From contig NZ_QYUQ01000002.1 of NCBI RefSeq assembly GCF_003590835.1, forward strand, positions 2,604,001 to 2,668,000: a stretch of DNA of 64,000 nucleotides, read 5' to 3'. This stretch comes from Noviherbaspirillum sedimenti (lineage in GTDB: Bacteria > Pseudomonadota > Gammaproteobacteria > Burkholderiales > Burkholderiaceae_D). The notes under the pieces were generated by a model. That model searched no databases and had not been told where the DNA came from. It saw only the letters and a program-made list of their open reading frames with translations. Position numbers and translations under genes: made by a program. Positions 8,191 to 17,228 of this stretch are shown here, piece after piece. The first letter of the stretch is position 1, and each line of letters starts with the position of its first letter.

Positions 8191-10416
8191 TCAGCCACGC
8201 TTGCTTACCCAGAACTGGTACATCCCGGCGAAAATAGCCGGATTTTCTTCTTCCACCACCTCCCAGTTGGCCAGCGAATCACAGGCCGGGTTGCCCGGGA
8301 AGCGGGCCAGATAGCGGTTGCGGGTTTCCGGATTGGAAAATTCAAAACCCAGGAATTGCAGGCCGAGCTGGTCGAGACAGGCTGCAATTTCCAGCGGCGA
8401 ATAGACATGCTCCTGCACATGAAAGATCAGGTCGCGGCAAGCGCTGGTGCTGTAAAAATCCGGGCTGATGGCAATGTCGCCGATGTCGATGCCGCTACCG
8501 CCCTGCATCACGTCGCGCCGGAAGCGGCTGATACCTTCGCGTGTGGCAGCATAGCCTTTTTGCACCACCAGTTCCCGCAGCGCGCTCACCTCGCGCCGCG
8601 CGCGACGGCTGTACAGGCCGATGTTCATGTAGCCGTGCGGGCGCAGCAATCCCGTCAGCACGCGCCAGCCTGCCAGCGGGTCACGCATGTGATGCAAGAC
8701 GCCGCTGCAGACAATCAAGTCGAACTTCTGCTCCAGCGCACCCAGCTCCAGGATATCGCCATGGCGGAAATCGATATCCGCAACGCCGAATTCCCGCGTC
8801 GCCCGCATGGCATAGGCAAGACTGGTCTTGCTGATATCGACAGCGAGCATGCTGGCATGTGCGAAGGCTTGTGCAACCTGGAAGGCGTCGCTGCCGGTGC
8901 CACAGCCCGCGACCAGGATATCCGGCGCCGCCGGCAACCGCTCCGGCAAAGAAAAGTGCGGCAGGCGCTGGTGCAGGGCTTCGCGCAGCGGCTGCGCAAT
9001 GCCAGGCTTGCCGCGCCGGCGCCAGCGCGGATAGGGGTTTTCTTCATATTGCTGACGCACCGCTTGCGAAACCGCATCGGTCACTCCGCTCACGCCGGGG
9101 ATCAGCGCCTTGATACGCTCCTCTTCAAGCAGCTGGCGCAACTGGCGCTCGAAGAGCAGTTGCATATATCCCTGCGGCCAGTTTGCCGACAGGATTTTCG
9201 CTGCGAAGGGGGCGCGATACAGGGCTTGGTAGCAAGCCAGCAGCGCCAGCTTGATGACCGGGCAAGTGGCCTGCTGATCCAGGACGCCGGCAACCTTGGA
9301 CGTCAGGGCGGCGAGCACCTCCTGCTCTTGCGGCGTCACCGTATAGAGGTATTCGTTGGCGAAACATTGCAGGGCCAGTGCGCAGGCGAAACGCTCAAGC
9401 GCTGGCACGTCGGCCGCCGGTCCAGCCGACTCTTCTCGCGAGGCCGCCGCCAGCATGACTTGCCGCGCCAGCGTGAGCAACCGCTCCAGCCGGTAGTCGG
9501 TAATCAGGCTTTGCTCCAGGAGCGCCAGCAGCAGCGGCATTTCTACCAGGGGTCGCAAACTGCCGTCGGCCAGTGCCGCGGCGATCCGGGCCACACCACC
9601 TTGCGGGTCGTTTGCTGCAGCCAGCAGCGGCTGCACCTGGGGATCGCTACAAACGATGGCAGTCGTCATCCGTTCCAGCTTTTGTGGATCCAGCACATTC
9701 TTGTCGAAGGCACGCAGCAGCAAGTCCCGATCGACCAGCGTCAAAGCGTCTTCGCTCAATAATTCCAGGATGCCGGCATACAGGTGCCAATGGCCGTCCT
9801 CGTCAGACCGGATCTGCAACAAACGCTGACAGCACAGCAAGGCTTTCTTGAGTTCGCCCTGCCCCTGCAACAGCCTGGCCAGCGCCAGCAAGGCTTCGAC
9901 GTAATCGGGCTTGAGCGACAAGGCCTGCTGGAACGCGGCAATGGCGTCGTCTGGCCGGCCCAGCGCATGCAGGGTCAAGCCCAGGTTGTGGTGCGCTTGC
10001 GGGTAATCGGCTTTTGCCGCCAGCGCCCGGCCAAAGCAAGCCTCGGCCTCAACCAGTCGCCCCATGGCGCGCCAGGCTTCACCCAGGTTGCTGTGCGCTT
10101 CGGCGAAGTCCGGCTGCAGTGCCAGCGCCTGGCCGATCATCTCCACTGCCTGGGCGTGGCGGCCAGTCTGGTGCAACAGCACACCGAGCAGGTGCAGCGC
10201 ATCGACATCGGCCGGGGCCAGCACCAGCGCCTGGCGATAGATCGGCTCCGCTGCGGAGAGTTGGCCGTGCTGATGGTGTGAGAGCGCCGCTTGCAGGACC
10301 TGGCGGGCATTTTCGCGCCCTGCTGGCGGCGCTGCCGGCTCGCGCAGAGCGCAGCATTGCTTGTATTTTTTGCCGCTGCCGCATGGGCAGGGATCGTTGC
10401 GGCCGATTCTGTTCAA
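8191..10416 (-). CDS. SEC-C / TPR / SAM-dependent methyltransferase fusion protein
   Basis: A 741-aa three-part protein. Residues about 4-22 form a SEC-C zinc motif (NDPCPCGSGKKYKQCC). About 30-200 are tetratricopeptide repeats (A-x-Y/F-x-Q-A-L-x-L-x-P-D spacing repeated, such as AIAAFQQALSLKPDYVEAL). About 490-600 are a class I methyltransferase core: DILVAGCGTGSD (motif I), LAVDISK (motif II) and DLIVCSGVLHHMRDP. I chose the TTG at 10416, which has GGA 8 nt upstream and opens with the SEC-C sequence; an ATG at 10479 is in frame but lacks a Shine-Dalgarno. TPR-methyltransferase fusions of this kind modify proteins or glycans, but the target here is unknown. Confidence 0.82.
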   Translation of the reverse strand: MNRIGRNDPCPCGSGKKYKQCCALREPAAPPAGRENARQVLQAALSHHQHGQLSAAEPIYRQALVLAPADVDALHLLGVLLHQTGRHAQAVEMIGQALALQPDFAEAHSNLGEAWRAMGRLVEAEACFGRALAAKADYPQAHHNLGLTLHALGRPDDAIAAFQQALSLKPDYVEALLALARLLQGQGELKKALLCCQRLLQIRSDEDGHWHLYAGILELLSEDALTLVDRDLLLRAFDKNVLDPQKLERMTTAIVCSDPQVQPLLAAANDPQGGVARIAAALADGSLRPLVEMPLLLALLEQSLITDYRLERLLTLARQVMLAAASREESAGPAADVPALERFACALALQCFANEYLYTVTPQEQEVLAALTSKVAGVLDQQATCPVIKLALLACYQALYRAPFAAKILSANWPQGYMQLLFERQLRQLLEEERIKALIPGVSGVTDAVSQAVRQQYEENPYPRWRRRGKPGIAQPLREALHQRLPHFSLPERLPAAPDILVAGCGTGSDAFQVAQAFAHASMLAVDISKTSLAYAMRATREFGVADIDFRHGDILELGALEQKFDLIVCSGVLHHMRDPLAGWRVLTGLLRPHGYMNIGLYSRRARREVSALRELVVQKGYAATREGISRFRRDVMQGGSGIDIGDIAISPDFYSTSACRDLIFHVQEHVYSPLEIAACLDQLGLQFLGFEFSNPETRNRYLARFPGNPACDSLANWEVVEEENPAIFAGMYQFWVSKRG

Positions 10417-10535
10417 GTGGATTCCAGGGAAAATAGTGGGCGACGTGATAATGCAATGGCTAAACTTGTAGCGCCCCATGCGGGGGAGCTATTTTCTGTA
10501 TTTTATCGCCGGGCTGCAGTGACTACTTATCCATA

Positions 10536-10940
10536 TTAATCGGGATATTGGCGGATGCAGCTCCCAGAACGGCGGGAATATGGGAGATCAAGTCCGCCCT
10601 CGATGGCAATGCGCCCTTCACTGACCATTTCGACCTTGATCGGGATTCCATCCACCTCAAGCACGGTTCGAATACCGTACCGGTCCGCACGAACTTCGCG
10701 CAGATGCTTGATCGGTTCTGTCAATAATTGCCCAAGGTCTTGGGAAACGGTATTGCGCAATAGCCGATATCCATCGTTGGAAGCGCACAAGAAATCGATA
10801 TCTACAGACTCCCTGTATTCATCGAGGGAAAGCACAATGGCAGTGCCGCCGCCAAAATAACACTCGGCTTCTTGTAACAAATCACGATTGAATGCGTGGA
10901 GTACTTTGGCGACCCGCTGGTGATGTGGTCGCTTAAACAT
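10536..10940 (-). pseudogene. nucleotidyltransferase AbiEii/AbiGii-toxin-like protein, C-terminally truncated
   Basis: 134 aa with an intact nucleotidyltransferase signature: FGGGTAIVLSLDEYRESVDIDFL, the GG(S/T)A and D-x-D metal-binding motifs of the AbiEii (DUF1814) family. The family is usually well over 200 aa; here similarity fades after IEGGLDLPYSRRSG and the frame stops soon after, so the C-terminal half is missing. The start overlaps the stop of the 67-aa gene upstream by 8 bp, an antitoxin-toxin-like arrangement. It could be a decayed toxin or a remnant left by deletion. Calling it a pseudogene is inference from length. Confidence 0.65.
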
Positions 10941-11136
10941 TCAAGACCCCATGGCCGTACTGCCGAATCAGACGGTCGATCAACTGCTGCTCTTTTCGAT
11001 CCAGCATGGCCTCATCCACGTAGCGCCAGTTGCGCTCATACATGGCAAGGACTTCGTCTTCTTCGACAAGATCATCTTCCCTGCGATTCCAGGCAATCAG
11101 TCGAAGCTGGGGATAGTCGGCAAGACGTAGCGGCAT
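10933..11136 (-). CDS. small hypothetical protein paired with the AbiEii-like gene
   Basis: 67 aa, charged, beginning MPLRLADYPQLRLIAWNRR and containing a YERNWRYVD motif. I recall proteins of this type directly upstream of AbiEii-like nucleotidyltransferase genes in betaproteobacteria, so it is a candidate partner or antitoxin; I cannot verify the family here. It overlaps the downstream gene by 8 bp, which argues for translational coupling. No DNA-binding helix-turn-helix is evident. Confidence 0.7.
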   Translation of the reverse strand: MPLRLADYPQLRLIAWNRREDDLVEEDEVLAMYERNWRYVDEAMLDRKEQQLIDRLIRQYGHGVLNV

Positions 11137-11256
11137 GGCATGCTTTCATTGCGATAGACGGGCCCGTACAGTGTAACCGCAGGGAAGCGCGTCTGCAAAG
11201 TCACGTGCTTACGGACTGGCAATCCCACACGCCCGCAATGATTCAAATAATACGCG

Positions 11257-11284
11257 AAAAAAAACGGGCGCCGAAGCGCCCGCT
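11257..11284 (-). terminator. intrinsic terminator of porin 1
   Basis: On the minus strand, CGGGCGC (11282-11276) pairs with GCGCCCG (11271-11265) around a UUCG tetraloop, followed by an eight-T run (A-run 11257-11264). It lies about 50 bp past the porin stop. Confidence 0.9.
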
Positions 11285-11334
11285 TTTCTTGTCAAACTAC
11301 GACATTCTGCTTGTCAGGGGAAACCCCTGGACAA

Positions 11335-12468
11335 TTAGAAGGTGTGGTGAATGCCGACACCGAAGGTCGAAGCGGTTTCGCCAGCAACCGGAGCAGTACC
11401 GGTGAAGGTGGTGCCTGCCAGGAACGGCTGGTAAGCGCCGTTACGGTCGTTGTCCAGGCGGCTATAGAACACGCCGACGTTGGTGCGCTTGGACAGGGCC
11501 TGGTCATAGCCCACGGTGTACATCTTGGCGCCCGAATCAGTCACGCCGGTACGATCGCCAGCCTTGGTGAAGCTGGCCATGACGGTGCCGTTGCCGATGG
11601 CATAGCTAAGCGGGATCGACCATGCGGTACGGGAAATCTTGCCACCAAAATTGGCGCCGGCGGCAACAGGCTGAACTTCAGCCCGGTCAACGCCGAGGCC
11701 AACCTTGAAGCCGGCGAACTTGTAGGAACCCGAGAAACGCAGTTGCTGGACGTCAGCACCGGTGCCGCCTTCAACTTCAGCGTCCCAGTAGGCCAGGTTC
11801 AGGTACAGCGGGCCGTTGGCGTACGCGCCTTGCAGGAAGTATTCCTTGCCATCGTTGTAGTTCGGATTGCCCGCGGTAACAACGCCTTCGTTGCTAAGGC
11901 CGCCAGCAGCAGCGATACCGACGGTGCCGCTGAAGCCGCTGATGTTCGGCGTACGGTAGGTGATCGAGTTGAGGCGGCGGGTGGTGTCCAGATAGCCCGC
12001 GCCGGTTTGATCGAACACGTTGAAGGTAGCCAGCATGCTGGTCGGGATCGAAGCAACGGTGCCGGTGCCGGTAATCAATTCGGTAGTCAATCCCTGGGTT
12101 GACATCCAGGTGTGCTTACCCAGGGTCACTTGGCCGAAGTCGCCCCTCAGGCCGACGAAGGTGTCGCCGTTGCCCAGACCGTTGCCGGTAGCGCCTTGAG
12201 CAGTGCCGACGTCGGTGTTGAAACGGTTTTCCACGTAGAACAGGGCTTTCAGACCGCCGCCCAGATCTTCAGTACCGGTCAACCAGAAACGCGAGTTGAA
12301 GTCGTCGTCGATGCGCAGTTCGTTGCTGGTTTGGCGAGCGGTGCTGCTGATCTTGTAGCTCTTGATGTTGGCGCGAATAACGCCGCCGATCGAAACATTG
12401 GTCTGTGCTTGAACGGTACCGGCAGCGAAGGCGCCCAGAACTGCGAGTGCGAGTAGCGATTTTTTCAT
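11335..12468 (-). CDS. Gram-negative porin (porin 1)
   Basis: A 377-aa outer-membrane trimeric porin of the betaproteobacterial Porin_4 type. Signal peptide MKKSLLALAVLGAFAAGTVQA, then alternating beta-strands ending in the outer-membrane terminal pattern (GVGIHHTF, aromatic last residue). Typical internal blocks are SRFWLTGTEDLGGGLKALF and the late YTVGYDQALSKRTNVGVFY. The start at 12468 is set by the signal peptide and a GGAGAAAT Shine-Dalgarno. It is single-cistron with its own terminator. A paralogue in opposite orientation lies at 29930-31102, with nearly identical DNA blocks. Confidence 0.96.
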   Translation of the reverse strand: MKKSLLALAVLGAFAAGTVQAQTNVSIGGVIRANIKSYKISSTARQTSNELRIDDDFNSRFWLTGTEDLGGGLKALFYVENRFNTDVGTAQGATGNGLGNGDTFVGLRGDFGQVTLGKHTWMSTQGLTTELITGTGTVASIPTSMLATFNVFDQTGAGYLDTTRRLNSITYRTPNISGFSGTVGIAAAGGLSNEGVVTAGNPNYNDGKEYFLQGAYANGPLYLNLAYWDAEVEGGTGADVQQLRFSGSYKFAGFKVGLGVDRAEVQPVAAGANFGGKISRTAWSIPLSYAIGNGTVMASFTKAGDRTGVTDSGAKMYTVGYDQALSKRTNVGVFYSRLDNDRNGAYQPFLAGTTFTGTAPVAGETASTFGVGIHHTF

Positions 12469-12721
12469 TAATATTTCTCCGAGAGTTGTGAAGCTAAAGT
12501 TGTTTTGTTGCATCCAGCAAGGCCACTAGTGGAAACGTCCCTGCCGGCACTTCTAATCCTATTGGTCAAGAAGCTATGTGCCATTTCAGCAAAATCCGGC
12601 ACCCAGGGCAAAGCAATTTTGGTTTTTATGGCAATATGGCGAGGGTTGTGTCGCTTCGGTGCAACAATTCATTTCTAATAGATAAGCCTCTGACAACGTT
12701 AGTTAAGGAAGTGTCAACGAA

Positions 12722-13348
12722 ATGCGCGGACTCGACAAATTCATCATCGGCCTGGATGGCGCCTTGCGAACCGTGGCCGGCATCACCGCTGCCGGACGGC
12801 CGAACCCGGCGCGCGGGGCGCCCGAAAGTGTGCTGGATACCGCCGAGCGCCGCCACAGCGCGGGCCTGATGCGGGTGAATCACGTCGGCGAAGTGTGCGC
12901 GCAAGCGCTGTACGCTTCACAAGGACTGTTCGCCAAAAACGACGCTGTGCGACAACAATTCGAGGTTTCACAACGGGAAGAGGAAGACCACTTGGCATGG
13001 ACCGCGCAGCGCCTGCGCGAACTCGATTCGCGCCCCAGCCTGCTGAATCCACTCTGGTATGCCGGCGCTTTCGCCATCGGCCTGGTCGCCGCACGCCTGG
13101 GCGATGCGCAAAGCCTGGGGTTTGTGGTGGAAACCGAGCGCCAGGTCGAGGCGCACTTGAACAGCCACCTGGACCTTCTACCGGCCGAGGATGCCAAGTC
13201 GCGCGCCATTGTCGAACAAATGCGCCAGGATGAGGTGGCGCACGGGGCCGCGGCCAATGGGCTTGGCGCAGCCAGCTTGCCGGCGCCAGTGCAGCTGGCC
13301 ATGCGCGGCATGGCCAAGCTCATGACATCGACAGCCTATTATTTATAG
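12722..13348 (+). CDS. coq7: 2-nonaprenyl-3-methyl-6-methoxy-1,4-benzoquinol hydroxylase
   Basis: A 208-aa di-iron hydroxylase of ubiquinone synthesis that adds the last ring hydroxyl. The paired-helix di-iron ligands are visible as [34 protein letters not shown] and RQDEVAHG (E-x2-H type motifs, residues about 52-185). Length fits the bacterial Coq7 family. It is the only gene on the plus strand here, flanked by porin 1 (divergent) and an OsmC gene (convergent, stop codons 2 bp apart). Confidence 0.95.
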   Translation: MRGLDKFIIGLDGALRTVAGITAAGRPNPARGAPESVLDTAERRHSAGLMRVNHVGEVCAQALYASQGLFAKNDAVRQQFEVSQREEEDHLAWTAQRLRELDSRPSLLNPLWYAGAFAIGLVAARLGDAQSLGFVVETERQVEAHLNSHLDLLPAEDAKSRAIVEQMRQDEVAHGAAANGLGAASLPAPVQLAMRGMAKLMTSTAYYL

Positions 13349-13350
13349 CC

Positions 13351-13794
13351 TCATGCCGCTTGCGGCGCCGCATCATCTTCGACGATCTCGAAGGAATGCG
13401 TCATTTCAGCGGTTTTTTCCAGCATGATCGAAGCGGAACAATATTTTTCGTGCGACAGCTTGATTGCCCGCTCGACCAGGTTGGATTTCAGGTTGCGGCC
13501 GCGAACGATGAAGTGGAAGTGGATCTTGGTAAAGACTTTCGGGTCTTTTTCGGCACGCTCCGATTTCAGGCTGACATCGCAACCGCGGATGTCCTGACCG
13601 CTTTTGCGCAAGATAAGTACCACATCGTAGGCAGTGCAGCCCCCCGTGCCGGCCAGCACCACTTCCATCGGGCGCGGCGCCAGATTGCGCCCGCCCCCTT
13701 CAGGGGCTCCATCCATCGCCACTACATGGCCGGAACCGGTTTCCGCCAAAAAAGTCATCCCGGACAAGCCGGCCCAGCGCACTGTGCATTCCAT
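13351..13794 (-). CDS. OsmC family protein
   Basis: A 147-aa OsmC/Ohr-fold protein, predicted thiol-dependent peroxidase. It contains RPMEVVLAGTGGCTAYDVVLILRK with the first conserved Cys and SHEKYCSASIML with the second, the two redox-active positions of the family. It resembles the YhfA-type OsmC branch more than Ohr. ATG 13794 opens MECTVRW; a TTG at 13812 is in frame but would overlap the likely AGGA ribosome site. No neighbouring regulator is seen. Confidence 0.92.
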   Translation of the reverse strand: MECTVRWAGLSGMTFLAETGSGHVVAMDGAPEGGGRNLAPRPMEVVLAGTGGCTAYDVVLILRKSGQDIRGCDVSLKSERAEKDPKVFTKIHFHFIVRGRNLKSNLVERAIKLSHEKYCSASIMLEKTAEMTHSFEIVEDDAAPQAA

Positions 13795-13848
13795 GGTCGA
13801 TCCATTCCTCAATTAAGTGCCATTATTGTAGCTGTTCTCGCCGGCTGA

Positions 13849-14035
13849 ATAAGCAAGGGCAACAGTGACGATTGTTGCGAAAAAGATTTCAAAAGAGCAG
13901 GAATTGCGGCGAAATTGCTACGCCGCAGCAATAATCGAAGAACTCATCTCAATTTACAAGTGATTGAATTTAAACAATAAAAATATTTCACCTGAATGGG
14001 AATTGATTTATCCGGATGTAAATTGCATAATTTTC
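13849..14035. other. AT-rich non-coding stretch upstream of the predicted sRNA
   Basis: No credible ORF. One imperfect palindrome (TGCGGCG ... CGCCGCA, near 13906-13930) is present but lacks a T-run. The stretch is clearly more AT-rich than the flanking genes, as expected for a promoter-bearing region. Confidence 0.5.
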
Positions 14036-14064
14036 TTGCATTGCACAATAAGCTTACCTACACT
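14036..14064 (+). promoter_or_regulatory. sigma-70-type promoter of the predicted sRNA
   Basis: TTGCAT (14036-14041), a 17-bp spacer, then TACACT (14059-14064). This predicts a start near A14071, just before a short stem-loop and a C/U-rich segment. Confidence 0.6.
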
Positions 14065-14070
14065 GGTTTC

Positions 14071-14179
14071 ATCGATTGCGGGTGTTTATTCAAAACGGAT
14101 GCAATCAAGCTTTGTCTCCTCCACCCTCCTCCTTTGGCGTGGATTTCAGCCCGAAGCCTCATTGCTTCGGGCTTTTTTT
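14071..14179 (+). ncRNA. candidate trans-acting small RNA with anti-Shine-Dalgarno motif
   Basis: A predicted transcript of about 109 nt between a sigma-70 promoter and an intrinsic terminator, containing no convincing ORF. The 5' part can form a stem GATTGC (14074-14079)/GCAATC (14101-14106). A pyrimidine-rich stretch, CTCCTCCACCCTCCTCC (14116-14132), is complementary to Shine-Dalgarno sequences and would be single-stranded. The 3' end is the terminator hairpin. This three-part layout is typical of regulatory sRNAs that block ribosome binding. It is distinct from the rplM promoter, which starts at 14210. No known family is recognised. Confidence 0.6.
14148..14179 (+). terminator. intrinsic terminator ending the predicted sRNA
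   Basis: AGCCCGAAGC (14148-14157) pairs perfectly with GCTTCGGGCT (14164-14173) around a 6-nt loop and is followed by a seven-T run (14173-14179). No protein gene upstream on the plus strand needs it: the nearest, coq7, ends 800 bp earlier with a minus-strand gene in between. Confidence 0.9.
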
Positions 14180-14209
14180 ATGCCGGCCGAAACCCGATGG
14201 GCATAGAAT

Positions 14210-14239
14210 TTGACGGCAAGCCTTTGAAAAGGCTATAAT
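14210..14239 (+). promoter_or_regulatory. sigma-70 promoter of rplM-rpsI
   Basis: TTGACG (14210-14215), an 18-bp spacer and a consensus TATAAT (14234-14239). The start would be near 14246, leaving a 5' leader of about 105 nt before rplM. That is long enough for ribosomal-protein feedback, though I recognise no defined leader motif. Confidence 0.8.
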
Positions 14240-14352
14240 TTTCGGTTCTTTCATTTGCTCAGAAAGAAGATAACAAGGTCGAGTCCGCAAAACGCTGCTG
14301 TTGGGCAAGCGGAACCGCCATTATTGAGCATTTATCCCATTAGGAAGTCATC

Positions 14353-14781
14353 ATGAAAACCTTCTCCGCAAAAGGCCACGAGGTCCAGCGCGATTGGTTC
14401 GTGGTTGACGCGACGGACAAAGTCCTCGGACGTGTTGCCAGCGAAGTGGCACTCCGACTGCGCGGCAAGCACAAACCCGAATTCACTCCGCACGTCGACA
14501 CGGGCGATTTCATCGTCGTGATCAACGCAGGCAAGTTGCGCGTTACCGGCACCAAGGCCCTGAACAAGAAGTACTACCGTCACTCCGGTTATCCGGGCGG
14601 TATCTACGAAACCAATTTCGAGAAAATGCAAGCGCGTTTTCCCGGTCGCGCGCTGGAAAAAGCCGTCAAGGGCATGCTGCCCAAGGGCCCGCTCGGCTAC
14701 GCGATGATCAAGAAGCTGAAAGTGTACGCGGAAGCCTCCCATCCGCACGCTGCCCAGCAACCCCAAGCACTCGAACTGTAA
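14353..14781 (+). CDS. rplM: 50S ribosomal protein L13
   Basis: A 142-aa ribosomal protein; early 50S assembly factor. Signature sequences are [50 protein letters not shown] and [25 protein letters not shown] good GGAAG lies upstream of ATG 14353. It is followed 9 bp later by rpsI, the near-universal bacterial pair. Confidence 0.99.
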   Translation: MKTFSAKGHEVQRDWFVVDATDKVLGRVASEVALRLRGKHKPEFTPHVDTGDFIVVINAGKLRVTGTKALNKKYYRHSGYPGGIYETNFEKMQARFPGRALEKAVKGMLPKGPLGYAMIKKLKVYAEASHPHAAQQPQALEL

Positions 14782-14790
14782 GGAACGGAC

Positions 14791-15183
14791 ATGATCGGTA
14801 ACTACAACTACGGAACCGGCCGTCGCAAGAGTGCAGTGGCGCGCGTGTTCATCAAGGCAGGCAGCGGCAAGATCACTGTCAACGGCAAACCGGCTTCGGA
14901 ATATTTTTCGCGCGAAACCGGCCTGATGGTGATCCGTCAGCCGCTGGAACTGACCAGCAACCTGGAAACGTTCGACATCATGGTCAACGTCCATGGCGGC
15001 GGCGAATCCGGCCAGTCGGGTGCTGTGCGTCACGGCATCACCCGCGCCCTGATCGATTACGATGCAGCGCTGAAACCGGAACTGTCGAAAGCCGGCTTCG
15101 TTACCCGCGATGCACGTGAAGTCGAGCGTAAGAAGGTCGGCCTGCGCAAAGCACGTCGCGCAAAGCAATTCTCGAAGCGTTAA
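14791..15183 (+). CDS. rpsI: 30S ribosomal protein S9
   Basis: A 130-aa ribosomal protein whose C-terminal tail contacts P-site tRNA. It begins [22 protein letters not shown] and ends with the invariant [12 protein letters not shown] tail. AAGGAAC precedes the ATG. Second gene of the rplM-rpsI operon; a strong intrinsic terminator follows. Confidence 0.99.
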   Translation: MIGNYNYGTGRRKSAVARVFIKAGSGKITVNGKPASEYFSRETGLMVIRQPLELTSNLETFDIMVNVHGGGESGQSGAVRHGITRALIDYDAALKPELSKAGFVTRDAREVERKKVGLRKARRAKQFSKR

Positions 15184-15203
15184 TTCTCACGCTTTGCAGC
15201 ACC

Positions 15204-15236
15204 AAAGCCGCCAGGTTCGCGCCTGGCGGCTTTTTT
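15204..15236 (+). terminator. intrinsic terminator of rplM-rpsI
   Basis: GCCGCCAGG (15207-15215) and CCTGGCGGC (15222-15230) form a 9-bp stem around a 6-nt loop, followed by TTTTTT (15231-15236). The flanking AAA/TTT extends the stem, so it could also slow transcription from the convergent minus-strand gene. Confidence 0.92.
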
Positions 15237-16048
15237 CATGCCGCGCGCCGCGGTGGACGAAATACCTGCCGGTCGGCATAGAAATCCGCATCCTGCCCAG
15301 CGCACCAGCCGGGCACACCAAGCACGGGCAAGGGCGTGAAATCGCCTGTGCGCAAACCGTCTTGCAATTGCCGTGTGATCGTATCGTCTATCCATGCGCA
15401 CTGTTGTGGCCGGGATAGTGAAAAGAACCCCGCATCCGCCGGCACCACCCAGGTGTGTGCGGTGATCGCTTTGTAGGGGGCGACCAGTTTTTCCATCAGG
15501 GCGTGGCCGAACAGGAAAATTTCAACGGAATTGCCGAACGCCGGCCGCTGTTCCAGCAAGGTTTCTTGCCAGCGATGGGCGCGCAAGGCGTCAACCCACT
15601 GCGGATCAGAGCACACCAGCAAGGCTGCATTTTCATCGAAAATCGTCGCCGCATCGCGCAACTTGCCGCGCGCGCCGCCTGGCTTGTCTTCGGTAATGAC
15701 GCGTGCCGCCCGGCTGGTGATTTCCGCTGCCTGCAAGGCATTCAATTGTTTTTTGATGGTCGGAAAGGTAAGCCAGACCAGCGCATTGAAAAAATCATGC
15801 AGGTTGTCGCGGGTCGGCACACCGCCGGTCGCGCCGATGAATTCCTCATAAGCGACGCCAGCCGGCAGATCGGCTTGCGGCACGAAACGGATCGGCAAGC
15901 CACGCTGGTTGCAAAGCCCTGCGGCATGCGCGGCATCGTTCAGGGCGGCGCGCCAGTCCGGCGCGGCCAGGATGGGCTGTGCGCTTGGCCGCAATAACGA
16001 TAGCCACGGCCTTTCCCAATCAATCTGCTGCAGAAAAGGCGCCGCCAT
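15236..16048 (-). CDS. DUF3025 domain-containing protein
   Basis: A 270-aa protein of unknown function. It carries the DUF3025-like block PTRDNLHDFFNALVWLTFPTIKKQLNALQ (residues about 78-106; only part of the run is diagnostic) and RAHRWQETLLEQRPAFGNSVEIFLFGHALMEKL. No signal peptide is evident, so it is probably cytosolic. It lies 22 bp after pyrC on the same strand, suggesting co-transcription, but pyrimidine metabolism is not implied by its sequence. Confidence 0.85.
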   Translation of the reverse strand: MAAPFLQQIDWERPWLSLLRPSAQPILAAPDWRAALNDAAHAAGLCNQRGLPIRFVPQADLPAGVAYEEFIGATGGVPTRDNLHDFFNALVWLTFPTIKKQLNALQAAEITSRAARVITEDKPGGARGKLRDAATIFDENAALLVCSDPQWVDALRAHRWQETLLEQRPAFGNSVEIFLFGHALMEKLVAPYKAITAHTWVVPADAGFFSLSRPQQCAWIDDTITRQLQDGLRTGDFTPLPVLGVPGWCAGQDADFYADRQVFRPPRRAA

Positions 16049-16070
16049 CGATGCTGGCCGGTCGGTCCGC

Positions 16071-17141
16071 TTAGGCCAGCTTCCAGGCTATCGTCTCGCC
16101 GGCGTTCAGCGGCACCAGGCTGGTCTCGCCGAAGGGCAATTCGACTGGCAAGGTCCAGGCTTCGCGCGTCAGGGTCACGCTGCCGGCATTGCGCGGCAAG
16201 CCATAAAACGCCGGGCCATTGAAGCTGGCAAAGGCTTCCAGCTTGTCGAGCGCCCCGGCGGCATCAAAGGCTTGCGTATACAGTTCCAACGCATGCAGCG
16301 CAGTGTAGCAGCCGGCGCAACCGCAGGCATGTTCCTTCAAGCCCTTTGGATGCGGCGCCGAATCGGTGCCGAGGAAAAATTTGGCACTGCCGGACGTGGC
16401 CGCCTTGACCAGCGCCAGGCGATGCTCTTCGCGCTTCAGGATCGGCAGGCAATAGTAATGCGGGCGGATGCCGCCCTTGAAAATCTCGTTGCGGTTGTAC
16501 AGCAAGTGGTGGGCCGTGATGGTGGCGCCGACAAAACGATCGGCCGCCGCCACATAATCGGCAGCCTCGCGTGTGGTGATGTGCTCGAACACCACTTTCA
16601 GTTCAGGCAAGGCCTGGCGCAAGGGCTGCATCACCCGTTCGATGAACACAGCTTCGCGGTCAAACACATCGACCGCCGGATCGGTCACCTCGCCATGCAC
16701 CAGCAGCGGCAGGCCCAGTTCCTGCATCACTTCCAGGGTCTTGTAGCACTTGGTCAGGTCGGTCACGCCGGCGTCCGAATTGGTGGTGGCGCCGGCCGGG
16801 TAAAGCTTCAACGCGTGGATGAAACCGCTGTCCTTGGCACGGCGGATTTCATCGGCCGGGGTGTTGTCAGTCAGGTACAAGGTCATCAGCGGTTCAAACT
16901 GCAGGCCGGCCGGCAGCGCCGCCAGGATGCGCGCGCGGTAGGCGGCGGCCTGTTCAGTGGTGGTCACGGGCGGTTTCAGGTTCGGCATGACGATGGCGCG
17001 CGCGAACTGCCGCGCGGTATGCGGCAAGACATCGGCGAGAACCGCGCCATCGCGCAGGTGCAGGTGCCAGTCGTCGGGACGGGTGATGGTGATGCTGACG
17101 GGAAGGTTTGCTGGGGTAGGCATGGCGGCTCGCTGGCTCAT
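16071..17141 (-). CDS. pyrC: dihydroorotase
   Basis: A cytosolic zinc enzyme cyclising carbamoyl-aspartate to dihydroorotate in pyrimidine synthesis. Class II PyrC motifs: [10 protein letters not shown] (metal His pair), [20 protein letters not shown] with the carbamylated Lys, [19 protein letters not shown] and [23 protein letters not shown]. The frame starts at 17141 (356 aa); ATG 17123 is an equally plausible start, giving 350 aa. It is followed at 22 bp by the DUF3025 gene. Confidence 0.96.
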   Translation of the reverse strand: MSQRAAMPTPANLPVSITITRPDDWHLHLRDGAVLADVLPHTARQFARAIVMPNLKPPVTTTEQAAAYRARILAALPAGLQFEPLMTLYLTDNTPADEIRRAKDSGFIHALKLYPAGATTNSDAGVTDLTKCYKTLEVMQELGLPLLVHGEVTDPAVDVFDREAVFIERVMQPLRQALPELKVVFEHITTREAADYVAAADRFVGATITAHHLLYNRNEIFKGGIRPHYYCLPILKREEHRLALVKAATSGSAKFFLGTDSAPHPKGLKEHACGCAGCYTALHALELYTQAFDAAGALDKLEAFASFNGPAFYGLPRNAGSVTLTREAWTLPVELPFGETSLVPLNAGETIAWKLA

Positions 17142-17228
17142 TCTGTCGAGCCGCCATTTTACCTTTCCTGCACCGTTCCTGCCCCCTTCCGCGCGACGGT
17201 CGGACGGCCGGCGCGGACCAGCGCCGCT

